This document shows, one piece after another, positions 1-6,729 of a stretch of DNA of 8,145 bases. This DNA comes from Bacteroidota bacterium (lineage in GTDB: Bacteria; Bacteroidota; Bacteroidia; Flavobacteriales_D; JABDKJ01): positions 1 through 8,145 of the forward strand of contig JAQCAN010000104.1 in the NCBI GenBank assembly GCA_027621335.1, read 5' to 3'. The notes under the pieces were generated by a model, which worked only from the letters and a program-made list of their open reading frames with translations, was not told the DNA's origin and ran no database searches. A program made the translations under genes and the position numbers. Positions within the stretch are counted from its first letter, which is position 1. Every line of letters begins with the position of its first letter.

Positions 1-134
1 AAGCGCGCGTAACTCGCTTTCACGCCCGGATTATTCTCCAAGGCTTCTTTCGTCAATTCCTCTACAGTCTGCGCTCGGACTATGGTCGAAAGCAGACAGA
101 AAAGGCCGATTGATATGAGTATCCTGTGCGTCAT
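1..134 (-). CDS. TolC/CusC-type outer membrane efflux protein, N-terminal fragment
   Basis: The first 44 codons of a gene that runs off the left edge. The start is an ATG at 134-132 that overlaps the cusA stop codon as ATGA, a classic translational coupling arrangement. Residues 1-21 form a signal peptide: a short basic start, the hydrophobic stretch ILISIGLFCLLSTIV, and an AxA-like end at VRA, with cleavage probable before Gln22. The mature start, TVEELTKEALENNPGVKA, matches the usual opening of TolC-family proteins, in which the first helix reads roughly L..A...NP.... By position after cusA it would be the outer membrane channel of the tripartite copper/silver pump. Everything past residue 44 is outside the window, so length and later motifs cannot be checked. 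The family call rests on this short opening plus the gene order usual for such operons in Bacteroidota. Confidence 0.8.
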   Translation of the reverse strand, partial: MTHRILISIGLFCLLSTIVRAQTVEELTKEALENNPGVKASYAR

Positions 135-3100
135 GATGCTTGGGATTTAAGGTTTCGTTCTTCACGGTAGCTGTATAGGACCGGAGTGATGAAATAAGTG
201 ATACAGGCCACGATCATTCCACCGAAAGCGGGAATCGCCATGGGAATCATGATGTCCGCTCCTCGTCCTGTAGAGGTCAGCACGGGCAGCAATGCGATGA
301 TCGTAGTGGCCGTGGTCATGATGGCCGGGCGAATTCGTTTCTTCCCTGCGATGAGCACTGCATCGCGTATCTCAGGAATGGTATCAGGTTTATGGCGTGC
401 AAAGCTCTGATCCAAATAGATGCCCATGAGCACGCCATCATCCGTGGCGATTCCGAAGAGGGCGATGAATCCGACCCAAACGGCCACGCTCAAATTGACG
501 GTGTGCATTTGGAACATCTCGCGCAGGTTCGACCCGAAGAGTCCGATGTCTAAGAACCAGGTCTGTCCATAGGCCCAGAGCATGAGAAATGCTCCGCTGA
601 AGGCCATGGCGATTCCTGCGAAGATCATCAGCGAAGTGCTCACCGATCGGAATTGGAAATAGAGGATGAGGAAGATCAATAGGAGCACAATGGGCACGAT
701 GATCGATAATCGCTTCTCTGCCCGGATCTGATTCTCGTAGCTGCCTGAGAATTTGTAGCTGATTCCAGAGGGCACAGTCAGTTCCCCTGAGTCGATCTTT
801 GATTTGATGTAGGCTTGCGAATCTTCCACCACATCTACTTCTGCATGACCTGCACGCTTGTCGAAGAGCACGTATCCGACCAAGAAAGTCTCTTCACTTC
901 GAATCATCTGCGGGCCCCGGACGTACTCCATATTTACCAGGTCCCCCAAGGGAACTTGCGCTCCGATAGGCGTGGGCACATAGATCTTCTTCAAGGCTGC
1001 TGGATCATCCCTCAGCTCTCGTGGGTACCGCACACGGATCGGGAATCGCTCTCGACCTTCTACGGTGGAACTGATCTGCATTCCTCCAATGGCCGTTTCT
1101 ATCGTGCGCTGCACATCCTCAATGCTCAGTCCATATCGACCAATGGCATCACGGTCGATGTTGAGATGGAGATAGGGTTTTCCTACAATTCGGTCAGCGA
1201 ATACAGCCTCTGTCTTTACCGAGGGCACTTCTTTTAGTATGCTCTCCAACTCCCGTCCAAAGGCTTCGATGGTGCTGAGATCAGGCCCATACACTTTGAT
1301 GCCCATAGGGGCCCGCATGCCTGTTTGCAGCATGACCAGTCGCGTCTCGATCGGCTGGAGTTTAGGTGCCGAGGTGACTCCAGGGATCTTGGTCACCTTC
1401 ACGATCTCCTGCCAGATATCATCTGGCGAGTTGATGTTGGAGCGCCAGTTCCTGTAGAATTGACCTCGATCATCACTGATCAAGTCGGACTTCGAAATGC
1501 CATTCTCCAATGCTTCGTCCTGCGAAAGGGTATCGCCACTATTGAGAATGAATCGGCTCTCATCATCCACCTTGAAGCGCATGCGATGCCCTTTGGCATC
1601 GACCATATACTCCGACTTGTAATTGATGATGTTCTCATACATGGAAATGGGTGCAGGATCCAATGCCGATTCTGCCCGACCCATTTTACCTACGGCCAAT
1701 TCCACTTCTGGAATGTTGGCCAAGAGCATATCCAATTGCTGAACGACTTTTTTATTCTGCTCCACTCCAGCATGTGGCATGGAGGTGGGCATGAGCAAGA
1801 AGCTCCCTTCGTCCAAAGCGGGCATGAACTCTTTTCCCATTCCAGGAAACGTGTGTGCCATGGCTGACCAAGGACCCGAAGCACGGATGTTCCAGCCTAC
1901 TTTTTCAGCACCTGAGGCAATGACACCGAAGGTGCGATTGAATCCCATCCAGACGATGAGTCCGAAGAACATAGTGACAATTGGGACGACCAAGAAAGTC
2001 CGTTTATGCGCTAGGCACCAGCGGAGAATGCGTTCGTAGTTTCGCTCCAGAAGCAGGAATGCTCCGAGGATAAAGACAAGAATCAAGGCTACGAAAATGA
2101 AATTGAGCAGTCCTGATCGACTCGCACCGAGCGGCAACCATTCTCCCGCCAAGAGCCACGTCACGGACAGCAGAACGATTGCCAAGGAGAGATACTGAAG
2201 CAAAGAATGACGCTCGCCAAATCGCTTCTCGATGAAGTCGGCCAGTCCAAGGGCGATCAGGGTGATCCCTGCCCATATGAATCCGTAAAAGAGCATGGCA
2301 ATTCCAGCAAGTGCAAGAAATACGGCCGTCCATTTCTTCCAGATCCCTTTCTTGAAATCCAGACCGAAGACCCATCGCGCTAAACTCGGAAGCACGACCA
2401 ACGCCACGATCAAAGCAGCCAGAAGTGCAAAGGTCTTGGTGAAGGCCAGAGGACGGAACAACTTCCCTTCGGCCGCTTGCAATGTGAATACAGGAATGAA
2501 ACTGACGATGGTTGTAGCCACCGCTGTGACAATGGCCGAGGCTACTTCGGATGAGGCCTTGAATATGGTGGTGGTGAGTGATTCATCCGGGGCTTTCCGT
2601 TTGACATGTTCGATCACATTCTCCGAGAGTACGATGCCCAGATCGACCATCGTACCAATGGCGATTGCGATTCCAGAAAGAGCTACGATGTTGGCATCGA
2701 CATGGAAGTATCGCATGGCAATAAAGACCATGAGCACCGCGATCGGCAGCAGGCTGGAGATGATGATGGAGGCGCGTAGGTTCATAACCATAACGATCAC
2801 AACTAGGATAGTGATAAGTATCTCAAGCGATAGGGCTTCTTCGAGCGTACCCAAGGTCTCTCCTATGAGTTGGGAGCGATCATAGAACGGAACGATGGTC
2901 AACTGGCTTACACGTCCATCGGCCAATGTCTTTTTGGGCAATCCCGGAGAGATCTCGGTGATCTTCAACTTCAGCTGCTCGATCACCTGCATGGGATTGC
3001 TTCCATAGCGCGCAACGACTACACCTCCAACAACCTCAGCACCATCCTTGTCGAGCATTCCCCTGCGTGTGGAGGGGCCGAGCTGAACCAGACCGATGTC

Positions 3101-3931
3101 GCTGATACGGATCGGCACATTGTCCTGCACCTTGACTACGGCCTTCTCGATGTCTTCGATGGACTTGATGTAGCCCAGTCCTCGCACGAGGTACTCCGCC
3201 TGATTGATCTCGATGGTCTTGGCACCTGCATCGCGATTGGAATTCTTGACGGCCGACATCACCTGATGAAGAGGGATATCATAGGCCTTGAGCGCAGCTG
3301 GATCCACCTCTATCTGATACTCCTGCACATAGCCACCGATAGAGGCTACTTCAGAGACACCCGATACGGCATTGAGACCATACTTCACATAGAAGTCCTG
3401 AATGCTCCGTATCTCATGAAGATCCCAGCCGCCTGTCGGATGGCCTTCTTGATCTCGGCCTTCAAGGGTGTACCAAAAGACCTGGCCGAGGGCTGTGGCA
3501 TCGGGACCAAGTGTGGGGCGAGCATCAGCGGGTAAGAGCCCATTGGGAAGTGAATTGAGTTTCTCTAGGATACGCGACCGCGACCAATAGAATTCGATGT
3601 CCTCCTCGAATATGACATAGATGCTCGAGAAGCCGAATACCGATGAACTCCGTATGGACTTCACACCAGGTATTCCCAATAGTGCGGTGGTTAGCGGATA
3701 GCCGATCTGGTCCTCGATATCTTGAGGTGAGCGGCCCATCCAGGGGGTGAAGACGATCTGTTGGTTCTCCCCGATATCAGGGATGGCATCCACAGGTACA
3801 GGATCGGTTGGGAGAATGCCGTTATCCCAGCCAAAAGGAGCGGTCACAATGCCCCAGCCGACCAAGAGTGCCACCAACAATGTGGTGACAAGGCGGTTCT
3901 CCAAAAAGTATTTTATGATTGAATCAAGCAT
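131..3931 (-). CDS. cusA: CusA/CzcA-family heavy-metal efflux RND transporter, copper/silver type
   Basis: Inner membrane proton-driven pump of a tripartite Cus-type system that moves metal from periplasm or cytoplasm to an outer membrane channel. I place the start at the ATG at 3931 (MLDSIIKYFLENRL, 1266 residues), because RND pumps begin just before TM1. The frame stays open to a TTG at 4009, but those 26 residues are basic and unlike the family. TM1 lies near 14-31, with PVDAIPDIG just after it. TM2-6 lie near 365-520, with TM4 GTMVDLGIVLSENV holding the expected relay Asp430. TM8-12 lie near 1076-1255. Met714 (LLMPTSMP), Met764 (APISMYEN) and Met867 (RLVMLQTG) fall in the motifs that carry the three copper-binding methionines of E. 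coli CusA, which favours Cu(I)/Ag(I) over divalent metals. The protein is about 220 residues longer than E. coli CusA (1047), mainly through a hydrophobic insert near 526-640 and a polar insert near 775-835. The stop overlaps the next gene's ATG. Confidence 0.93.
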   Translation of the reverse strand: MLDSIIKYFLENRLVTTLLVALLVGWGIVTAPFGWDNGILPTDPVPVDAIPDIGENQQIVFTPWMGRSPQDIEDQIGYPLTTALLGIPGVKSIRSSSVFGFSSIYVIFEEDIEFYWSRSRILEKLNSLPNGLLPADARPTLGPDATALGQVFWYTLEGRDQEGHPTGGWDLHEIRSIQDFYVKYGLNAVSGVSEVASIGGYVQEYQIEVDPAALKAYDIPLHQVMSAVKNSNRDAGAKTIEINQAEYLVRGLGYIKSIEDIEKAVVKVQDNVPIRISDIGLVQLGPSTRRGMLDKDGAEVVGGVVVARYGSNPMQVIEQLKLKITEISPGLPKKTLADGRVSQLTIVPFYDRSQLIGETLGTLEEALSLEILITILVVIVMVMNLRASIIISSLLPIAVLMVFIAMRYFHVDANIVALSGIAIAIGTMVDLGIVLSENVIEHVKRKAPDESLTTTIFKASSEVASAIVTAVATTIVSFIPVFTLQAAEGKLFRPLAFTKTFALLAALIVALVVLPSLARWVFGLDFKKGIWKKWTAVFLALAGIAMLFYGFIWAGITLIALGLADFIEKRFGERHSLLQYLSLAIVLLSVTWLLAGEWLPLGASRSGLLNFIFVALILVFILGAFLLLERNYERILRWCLAHKRTFLVVPIVTMFFGLIVWMGFNRTFGVIASGAEKVGWNIRASGPWSAMAHTFPGMGKEFMPALDEGSFLLMPTSMPHAGVEQNKKVVQQLDMLLANIPEVELAVGKMGRAESALDPAPISMYENIINYKSEYMVDAKGHRMRFKVDDESRFILNSGDTLSQDEALENGISKSDLISDDRGQFYRNWRSNINSPDDIWQEIVKVTKIPGVTSAPKLQPIETRLVMLQTGMRAPMGIKVYGPDLSTIEAFGRELESILKEVPSVKTEAVFADRIVGKPYLHLNIDRDAIGRYGLSIEDVQRTIETAIGGMQISSTVEGRERFPIRVRYPRELRDDPAALKKIYVPTPIGAQVPLGDLVNMEYVRGPQMIRSEETFLVGYVLFDKRAGHAEVDVVEDSQAYIKSKIDSGELTVPSGISYKFSGSYENQIRAEKRLSIIVPIVLLLIFLILYFQFRSVSTSLMIFAGIAMAFSGAFLMLWAYGQTWFLDIGLFGSNLREMFQMHTVNLSVAVWVGFIALFGIATDDGVLMGIYLDQSFARHKPDTIPEIRDAVLIAGKKRIRPAIMTTATTIIALLPVLTSTGRGADIMIPMAIPAFGGMIVACITYFITPVLYSYREERNLKSQAS

Positions 3932-4032
3932 GATGTAAAAAGATTGTTTCGATGAATCGAATCGGATCTTTGGGCAGAAGCCCCTTGGTCTTCGAACAAC
4001 ACGTGCCAACGAAGGAGACCTACATCATATGG
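3932..4032 (-). other. 101-bp spacer between HYC_CC_PP gene and cusA, weak stem
   Basis: Non-coding by my reading, because the upstream extension of the cusA frame into it looks unlike the family. Read on the minus strand it contains an imperfect inverted repeat: GGTCTTCG at 3987-3994 (plus-strand reading) can pair with CGA at 4010-4012 and AGACC at 4016-4020, leaving a three-base bulge. No T-run follows the stem directly, so it is a poor terminator candidate. A TTTTT run lies just before the cusA ATG. I see no convincing promoter; read-through from the upstream gene is the simpler reading. Confidence 0.3.
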
Positions 4033-4452
4033 TCAAATGCGGAATACCTGTAAAAGGGCTTGCAGATCTGAACTGATCAGCGGAGGGTCATACTTGCTGT
4101 AATCGGCAGAGTATGGAGTGGATGTAATGTAATCAAGGAATTGCTGTGTAGCGGCAGTGAACAGAAGAACATCCTTCGGAGTAAGGGTGGCACCGGAGCC
4201 ACTGAATTCGTCATCCGTATGAAGGGCAACGAACTCATTCTGGCAACACTTCTTCTTATGGATGCCTTCCCTGCCTTCATGCTTATCGCAACTACTGGAC
4301 TCAGAGGTCTTTCCACAACTCATATCGGTCAGCTTAGCAACCATAAGCGTGTGACTGACCGCTTTGCCACCACAATAGTGCGTGCCGAATGTCAGTCCCA
4401 AACTCTGAAAGAGTAACATGACAACAAATGCGATGGAGAAGAAGGATTTCAT
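4033..4452 (-). CDS. HYC_CC_PP family exported protein (139 aa)
   Basis: A small exported Cys/His-rich protein of the Bacteroidota family named after its conserved HYC, CC and PP motifs; its function is not established, but members commonly sit beside heavy-metal efflux genes. Using the ATG at 4452 gives a basic start (MKS) and a hydrophobic signal segment at 4-23. Then come T24-H25-Y26-C27-G28-G29, Cys46, Cys55, K68-C69-C70, and the C-terminal D122-P123-P124 with the ending LLQVFRI. His58 and His65 add possible metal ligands between the cysteines. Earlier in-frame starts exist (ATG at 4470, GTG at 4500), but they would put extra residues before the signal peptide. The gene sits 101 bp upstream of cusA and is probably co-transcribed with it. 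A periplasmic metal-binding or sensing accessory for the pump is an inference from context and the Cys/His content. The family call is firm; the role is open. Confidence 0.88.
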   Translation of the reverse strand: MKSFFSIAFVVMLLFQSLGLTFGTHYCGGKAVSHTLMVAKLTDMSCGKTSESSSCDKHEGREGIHKKKCCQNEFVALHTDDEFSGSGATLTPKDVLLFTAATQQFLDYITSTPYSADYSKYDPPLISSDLQALLQVFRI

Positions 4453-4476
4453 TCCTTTAAATGTAATCATAAGAAC

Positions 4477-4500
4477 GTGGATATCAATAAGATATTCCAC
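4477..4500. promoter_or_regulatory. Imperfect inverted repeat upstream of the HYC_CC_PP-cusA-tolC operon
   Basis: On the plus strand GTGGATATC (4477-4485), a 5-base centre AATAA, and GATATTCCAC (4491-4500) form an inverted repeat of nine pairs with a single extra base in one arm. It lies 24 bp upstream of the chosen ATG at 4452. On the minus strand a TTGACA sequence (4510-4505) sits four bases upstream of it, where a -35 element would be. No good -10 (TATAAT) or Bacteroidota TAnnTTTG box follows at normal spacing. The repeat could be an operator for a copper-responsive regulator or a hairpin in the 5' leader. The repeat itself is seen directly; its role is inferred. Confidence 0.4.
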
Positions 4501-4614
4501 TTATTGTCAATTTCCGCAGAGGAGCCATTCTTGCTACCATGTGATGAACAGGTCCTTCTATCGATACCGATTAGCACTCAATCAACATGGGGAAGCGTTT
4601 GATAGCCTTTCTTT
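4501..4614. other. Spacer between diheme peroxidase 1 and the HYC_CC_PP gene
   Basis: This is the rest of the 162-bp gap between the diheme peroxidase stop and the HYC_CC_PP start. It holds the TTGACA at 4505-4510 (minus strand) and several short uncorrelated repeats. No GC-rich hairpin with a T-run follows the peroxidase stop, so I cannot support a terminator. The only small frame I found, an 18-codon ATG frame running to a TGA inside the inverted repeat, has no protein-like features. The gap is the longest between complete genes here and is the likeliest site for a separate promoter of the efflux operon. Confidence 0.4.
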
Positions 4615-5703
4615 TCAAAAAGGATCTGAATACTCTGAGTTGTTCAAGAACGTATCATCGGTCAAGGTCTTTAAGAAGTTCACCAGATCAGCCTTATCCT
4701 CTTCAGTAAGCATAAGACCAGTGGCTTCAGTATTTGCAATCGCTGGATCGACCGTTGAAGAAAGCTGAATGCCTTCATTGTAATGATCAATAACTTCTTC
4801 TAGGGTTTGGAATCGACCACCGTGCATGTATGGAGGCGACAGTTCAATGTTGCGGAGGGTTGGCACTTTGAACTTGGCTCTGTCAGCCTCATCTTCAGTC
4901 ACATCGTAGCGACCCATGTCTTCGAACTCAGCATCGCTATCCAGACCATTGTTCATGAATTGATCATTTTCAAAGTTGATCCCAGAATGGCAATGTGCGC
5001 AGTCAGCTCCTGATATCTCTTGAAAGAACGGGTTATACTCTTGAAAGAATAACTCCCGACCACGTTCTTCGCTTTCAGTCAAGGTCTCTATTCCTGCAAT
5101 GAATCGATCGTACTTGGAATCATTGGAAACTATTGTCATCATGAATTGCTCCATGGCTAAGCCCATACGCTCTGAAGTGATTGATTCATCCCCAAATGCG
5201 CGAATGAACTGGTCTTTATACATCTGATCTTGATCTAGCTTAGCTACCACGTTGTCCAGAGTCTCGGCCATCTCCACAGGATTCTGAATAGGTTGAAGAG
5301 ATTGATGTCTTAAGGTTGGGGAACGACCATCCCAAAAGAATCCATTTGTATTCCAAGCAAGGTTCACCACGGCCATGGCCTGTCTGCCTCCTAGATCACC
5401 AAAGGTCCCCATGCTGAATTGGGACGTATCGGAAAATGCCCCAGTCTGCCGATGACAGGATGCGCAGGACTGGTTGTCAAGGGCCGAAAGCCTTTTTTCA
5501 AAAAAGAGCATTCGCCCTAAATGAACCTTTTGTTGTGTCAACTCATTATCAGCAGCAATCTCTGGAGCAGGGAAGTTCCCTATGTACAATTCATATGGGG
5601 TATCATCATAGACTGCTGGCGAAGGAGTAATCGGGTCATCATCCTTCTTACAGGATGCGATGACAATGACAGCCAGAATTGTAAGGGCTATAACTTTTTT
5701 CAT
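4615..5703 (-). CDS. Diheme cytochrome c peroxidase / MauG-MbnH family lipoprotein (enzyme 1, 362 aa)
   Basis: Diheme c-type enzyme of the bacterial cytochrome c peroxidase/MauG superfamily. Residues 1-17 form a lipoprotein signal ending in the lipobox IASC with Cys18, followed by KKDDD, so it is probably membrane-anchored facing the periplasm. Heme motifs are C80-A-S-C83-H84 and C235-A-H-C238-H239. Family segments include LGRMLFFEKRLS (62-73), GFFWDGR (121-127), PIQNPVEM (138-145), FKVPTLRNI (278-286), PYMHGGRF (291-298) and LEEVIDHY (301-308). Trp124 in FFWDGR is at the place of the tryptophan that lies between the two hemes and relays electrons in CCP and MauG. It starts 5 bp after the stop of a second diheme enzyme and lies in the same unit as an MbnP-family gene, so an MbnH-like role, oxidising a protein tryptophan to kynurenine, is more likely than plain peroxide removal. 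That role is inferred; the fold and heme count are seen. Confidence 0.9.
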   Translation of the reverse strand: MKKVIALTILAVIVIASCKKDDDPITPSPAVYDDTPYELYIGNFPAPEIAADNELTQQKVHLGRMLFFEKRLSALDNQSCASCHRQTGAFSDTSQFSMGTFGDLGGRQAMAVVNLAWNTNGFFWDGRSPTLRHQSLQPIQNPVEMAETLDNVVAKLDQDQMYKDQFIRAFGDESITSERMGLAMEQFMMTIVSNDSKYDRFIAGIETLTESEERGRELFFQEYNPFFQEISGADCAHCHSGINFENDQFMNNGLDSDAEFEDMGRYDVTEDEADRAKFKVPTLRNIELSPPYMHGGRFQTLEEVIDHYNEGIQLSSTVDPAIANTEATGLMLTEEDKADLVNFLKTLTDDTFLNNSEYSDPF

Positions 5704-5708
5704 CTAAT

Positions 5709-6719
5709 TCAATTATTATGGAACCGCTCGTCCGAAATGAAGGAGTGGTCATCAAGTGTCTTTAAAAATGCAAGGAGGCTTTTCTTCTCTGTCTTGTTGA
5801 AATGAAAGGGCTTGAGCTGCGCTGCACGATGCCTGTGCTCAGACAAACCCTCGCTATAATGCTCGATTACTTCCTCCAAGGTCTCGATCGAGCCATCGTG
5901 CATGTAGGGTGCCGTGAATCCGATATTCCTGAGTGAGGGCACTTTGAAAAGATCCCGATCCGCTTCGACTCCAGTGAATCGGAATCTACCGGAATCAGCA
6001 TACTGCTCATATAGGCCGTTATTCTGAAAACTATAGTCGGTGAAATTGAATCCACTGTGGCAGGAGGAGCACTGAGATCTTTCACTGAAGAAGAGCTCTT
6101 TGCCTTTGATTTCGATAGAATTCAAGGCCGATTTCTTTCCTTGGAACTCATATTGATCATAGCGGCTGTTCCCGCTAATCAGACTCCGTTCGAAACAAGC
6201 TAGGGCTCTAGTGATGACAAAGGCATCAGGTTCCCGATCATAGGCTTCTCGACTCATCTGCACATAGCTAGAATCAATGCTCATTCTCTCTGCGATCTCG
6301 ATGATGTTGGAGCCAAATTCGTTGTGCTCCTGTATTGGAACAAGGATCTGCATCTCAAGAGTTGGTACTCCACCAGCTCTTGTGAAATAGGGATTGTAAG
6401 CTACGTTGGTCAAGCTCGGAGCATTTTGAGTTCCTACGAATCCTCGGACTCCGAGACTAAGAGATACATCATCGGAGAATGCTTTTTCTGGTGCATGGCA
6501 AGATGCACAACTGATCATCCCATCATCGCTCATGATCGGGTCGAAGAAGAGTTTCTTTCCTAAGGCCCAACGTTTATATGTTGGCTGATTATCCTCTGGG
6601 TGAAGTACTGCCGGGAAACCTATTGGCACATCCCCTCCGTTGACCCCAAGTCTCTCCACTAGAGAGAAACCCGAGATCAGGAAGAAGAATGCTATTGTTA
6701 TTATCACAATAGGTTTCAC
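5709..6719 (-). CDS. Diheme cytochrome c peroxidase / MbnH-like protein (enzyme 2, divergent, 336 aa)
   Basis: Second diheme enzyme of the same superfamily, a paralogue of its downstream neighbour. No ATG is available. I chose the GTG at 6719, giving MKPIVIITIAFFFLISGF, a normal signal peptide or membrane anchor; a TTG at 6725 adds two residues and is the alternative. Heme motifs are C71-A-S-C74-H75 and C217-S-S-C220-H221. Other family segments are LGKKLFFDPIMS (53-64), FKVPSLRNI (258-266), PYMHDG (271-276) and LEEVIEHY (281-288). Unlike enzyme 1 it has no lipobox Cys. Where enzyme 1 has FFWDGR-SPTL, this protein reads YFTRAGGVPTL (111-121), so the inter-heme tryptophan is replaced, with Thr113 at that place in my alignment. 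It lies about 10 bp after the MbnP stop and 5 bp before enzyme 1. It may be a partner, an electron carrier or a second modifying enzyme. Superfamily membership is firm; the specific role is not known. Confidence 0.88.
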   Translation of the reverse strand: MKPIVIITIAFFFLISGFSLVERLGVNGGDVPIGFPAVLHPEDNQPTYKRWALGKKLFFDPIMSDDGMISCASCHAPEKAFSDDVSLSLGVRGFVGTQNAPSLTNVAYNPYFTRAGGVPTLEMQILVPIQEHNEFGSNIIEIAERMSIDSSYVQMSREAYDREPDAFVITRALACFERSLISGNSRYDQYEFQGKKSALNSIEIKGKELFFSERSQCSSCHSGFNFTDYSFQNNGLYEQYADSGRFRFTGVEADRDLFKVPSLRNIGFTAPYMHDGSIETLEEVIEHYSEGLSEHRHRAAQLKPFHFNKTEKKSLLAFLKTLDDHSFISDERFHNN

Positions 6720-6729
6720 GTTCAATTCT

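Noticed and set aside
2295..2885. Long plus-strand open frames opposite cusA (for example 2295-2885, 2870-3535 and 1325-1867)
   Set aside because: They lie fully antisense to a well-supported transporter, show no recognisable motifs, and are of a kind expected opposite a long, fairly GC-rich gene.
3932..4009. Upstream extension of cusA to a TTG at 4009
   Set aside because: The added 26 residues are basic and have no match to the family; the ATG at 3931 sits directly before the standard RND N-terminus.
3987..4020. Rho-independent terminator after the HYC_CC_PP gene
   Set aside because: The stem is interrupted by a three-base bulge, has a 15-base loop and no T-run directly after it.
4453..4550. 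18-codon ATG frame in the spacer upstream of the HYC_CC_PP gene
   Set aside because: It ends inside the inverted repeat, has no protein-like features, and frames this short are expected by chance.
4615..5703. Plain antioxidant cytochrome c peroxidase role for the diheme genes
   Set aside because: Not excluded by sequence, but the tight linkage to an MbnP-family gene makes a protein-modifying MbnH-like role the better first reading.
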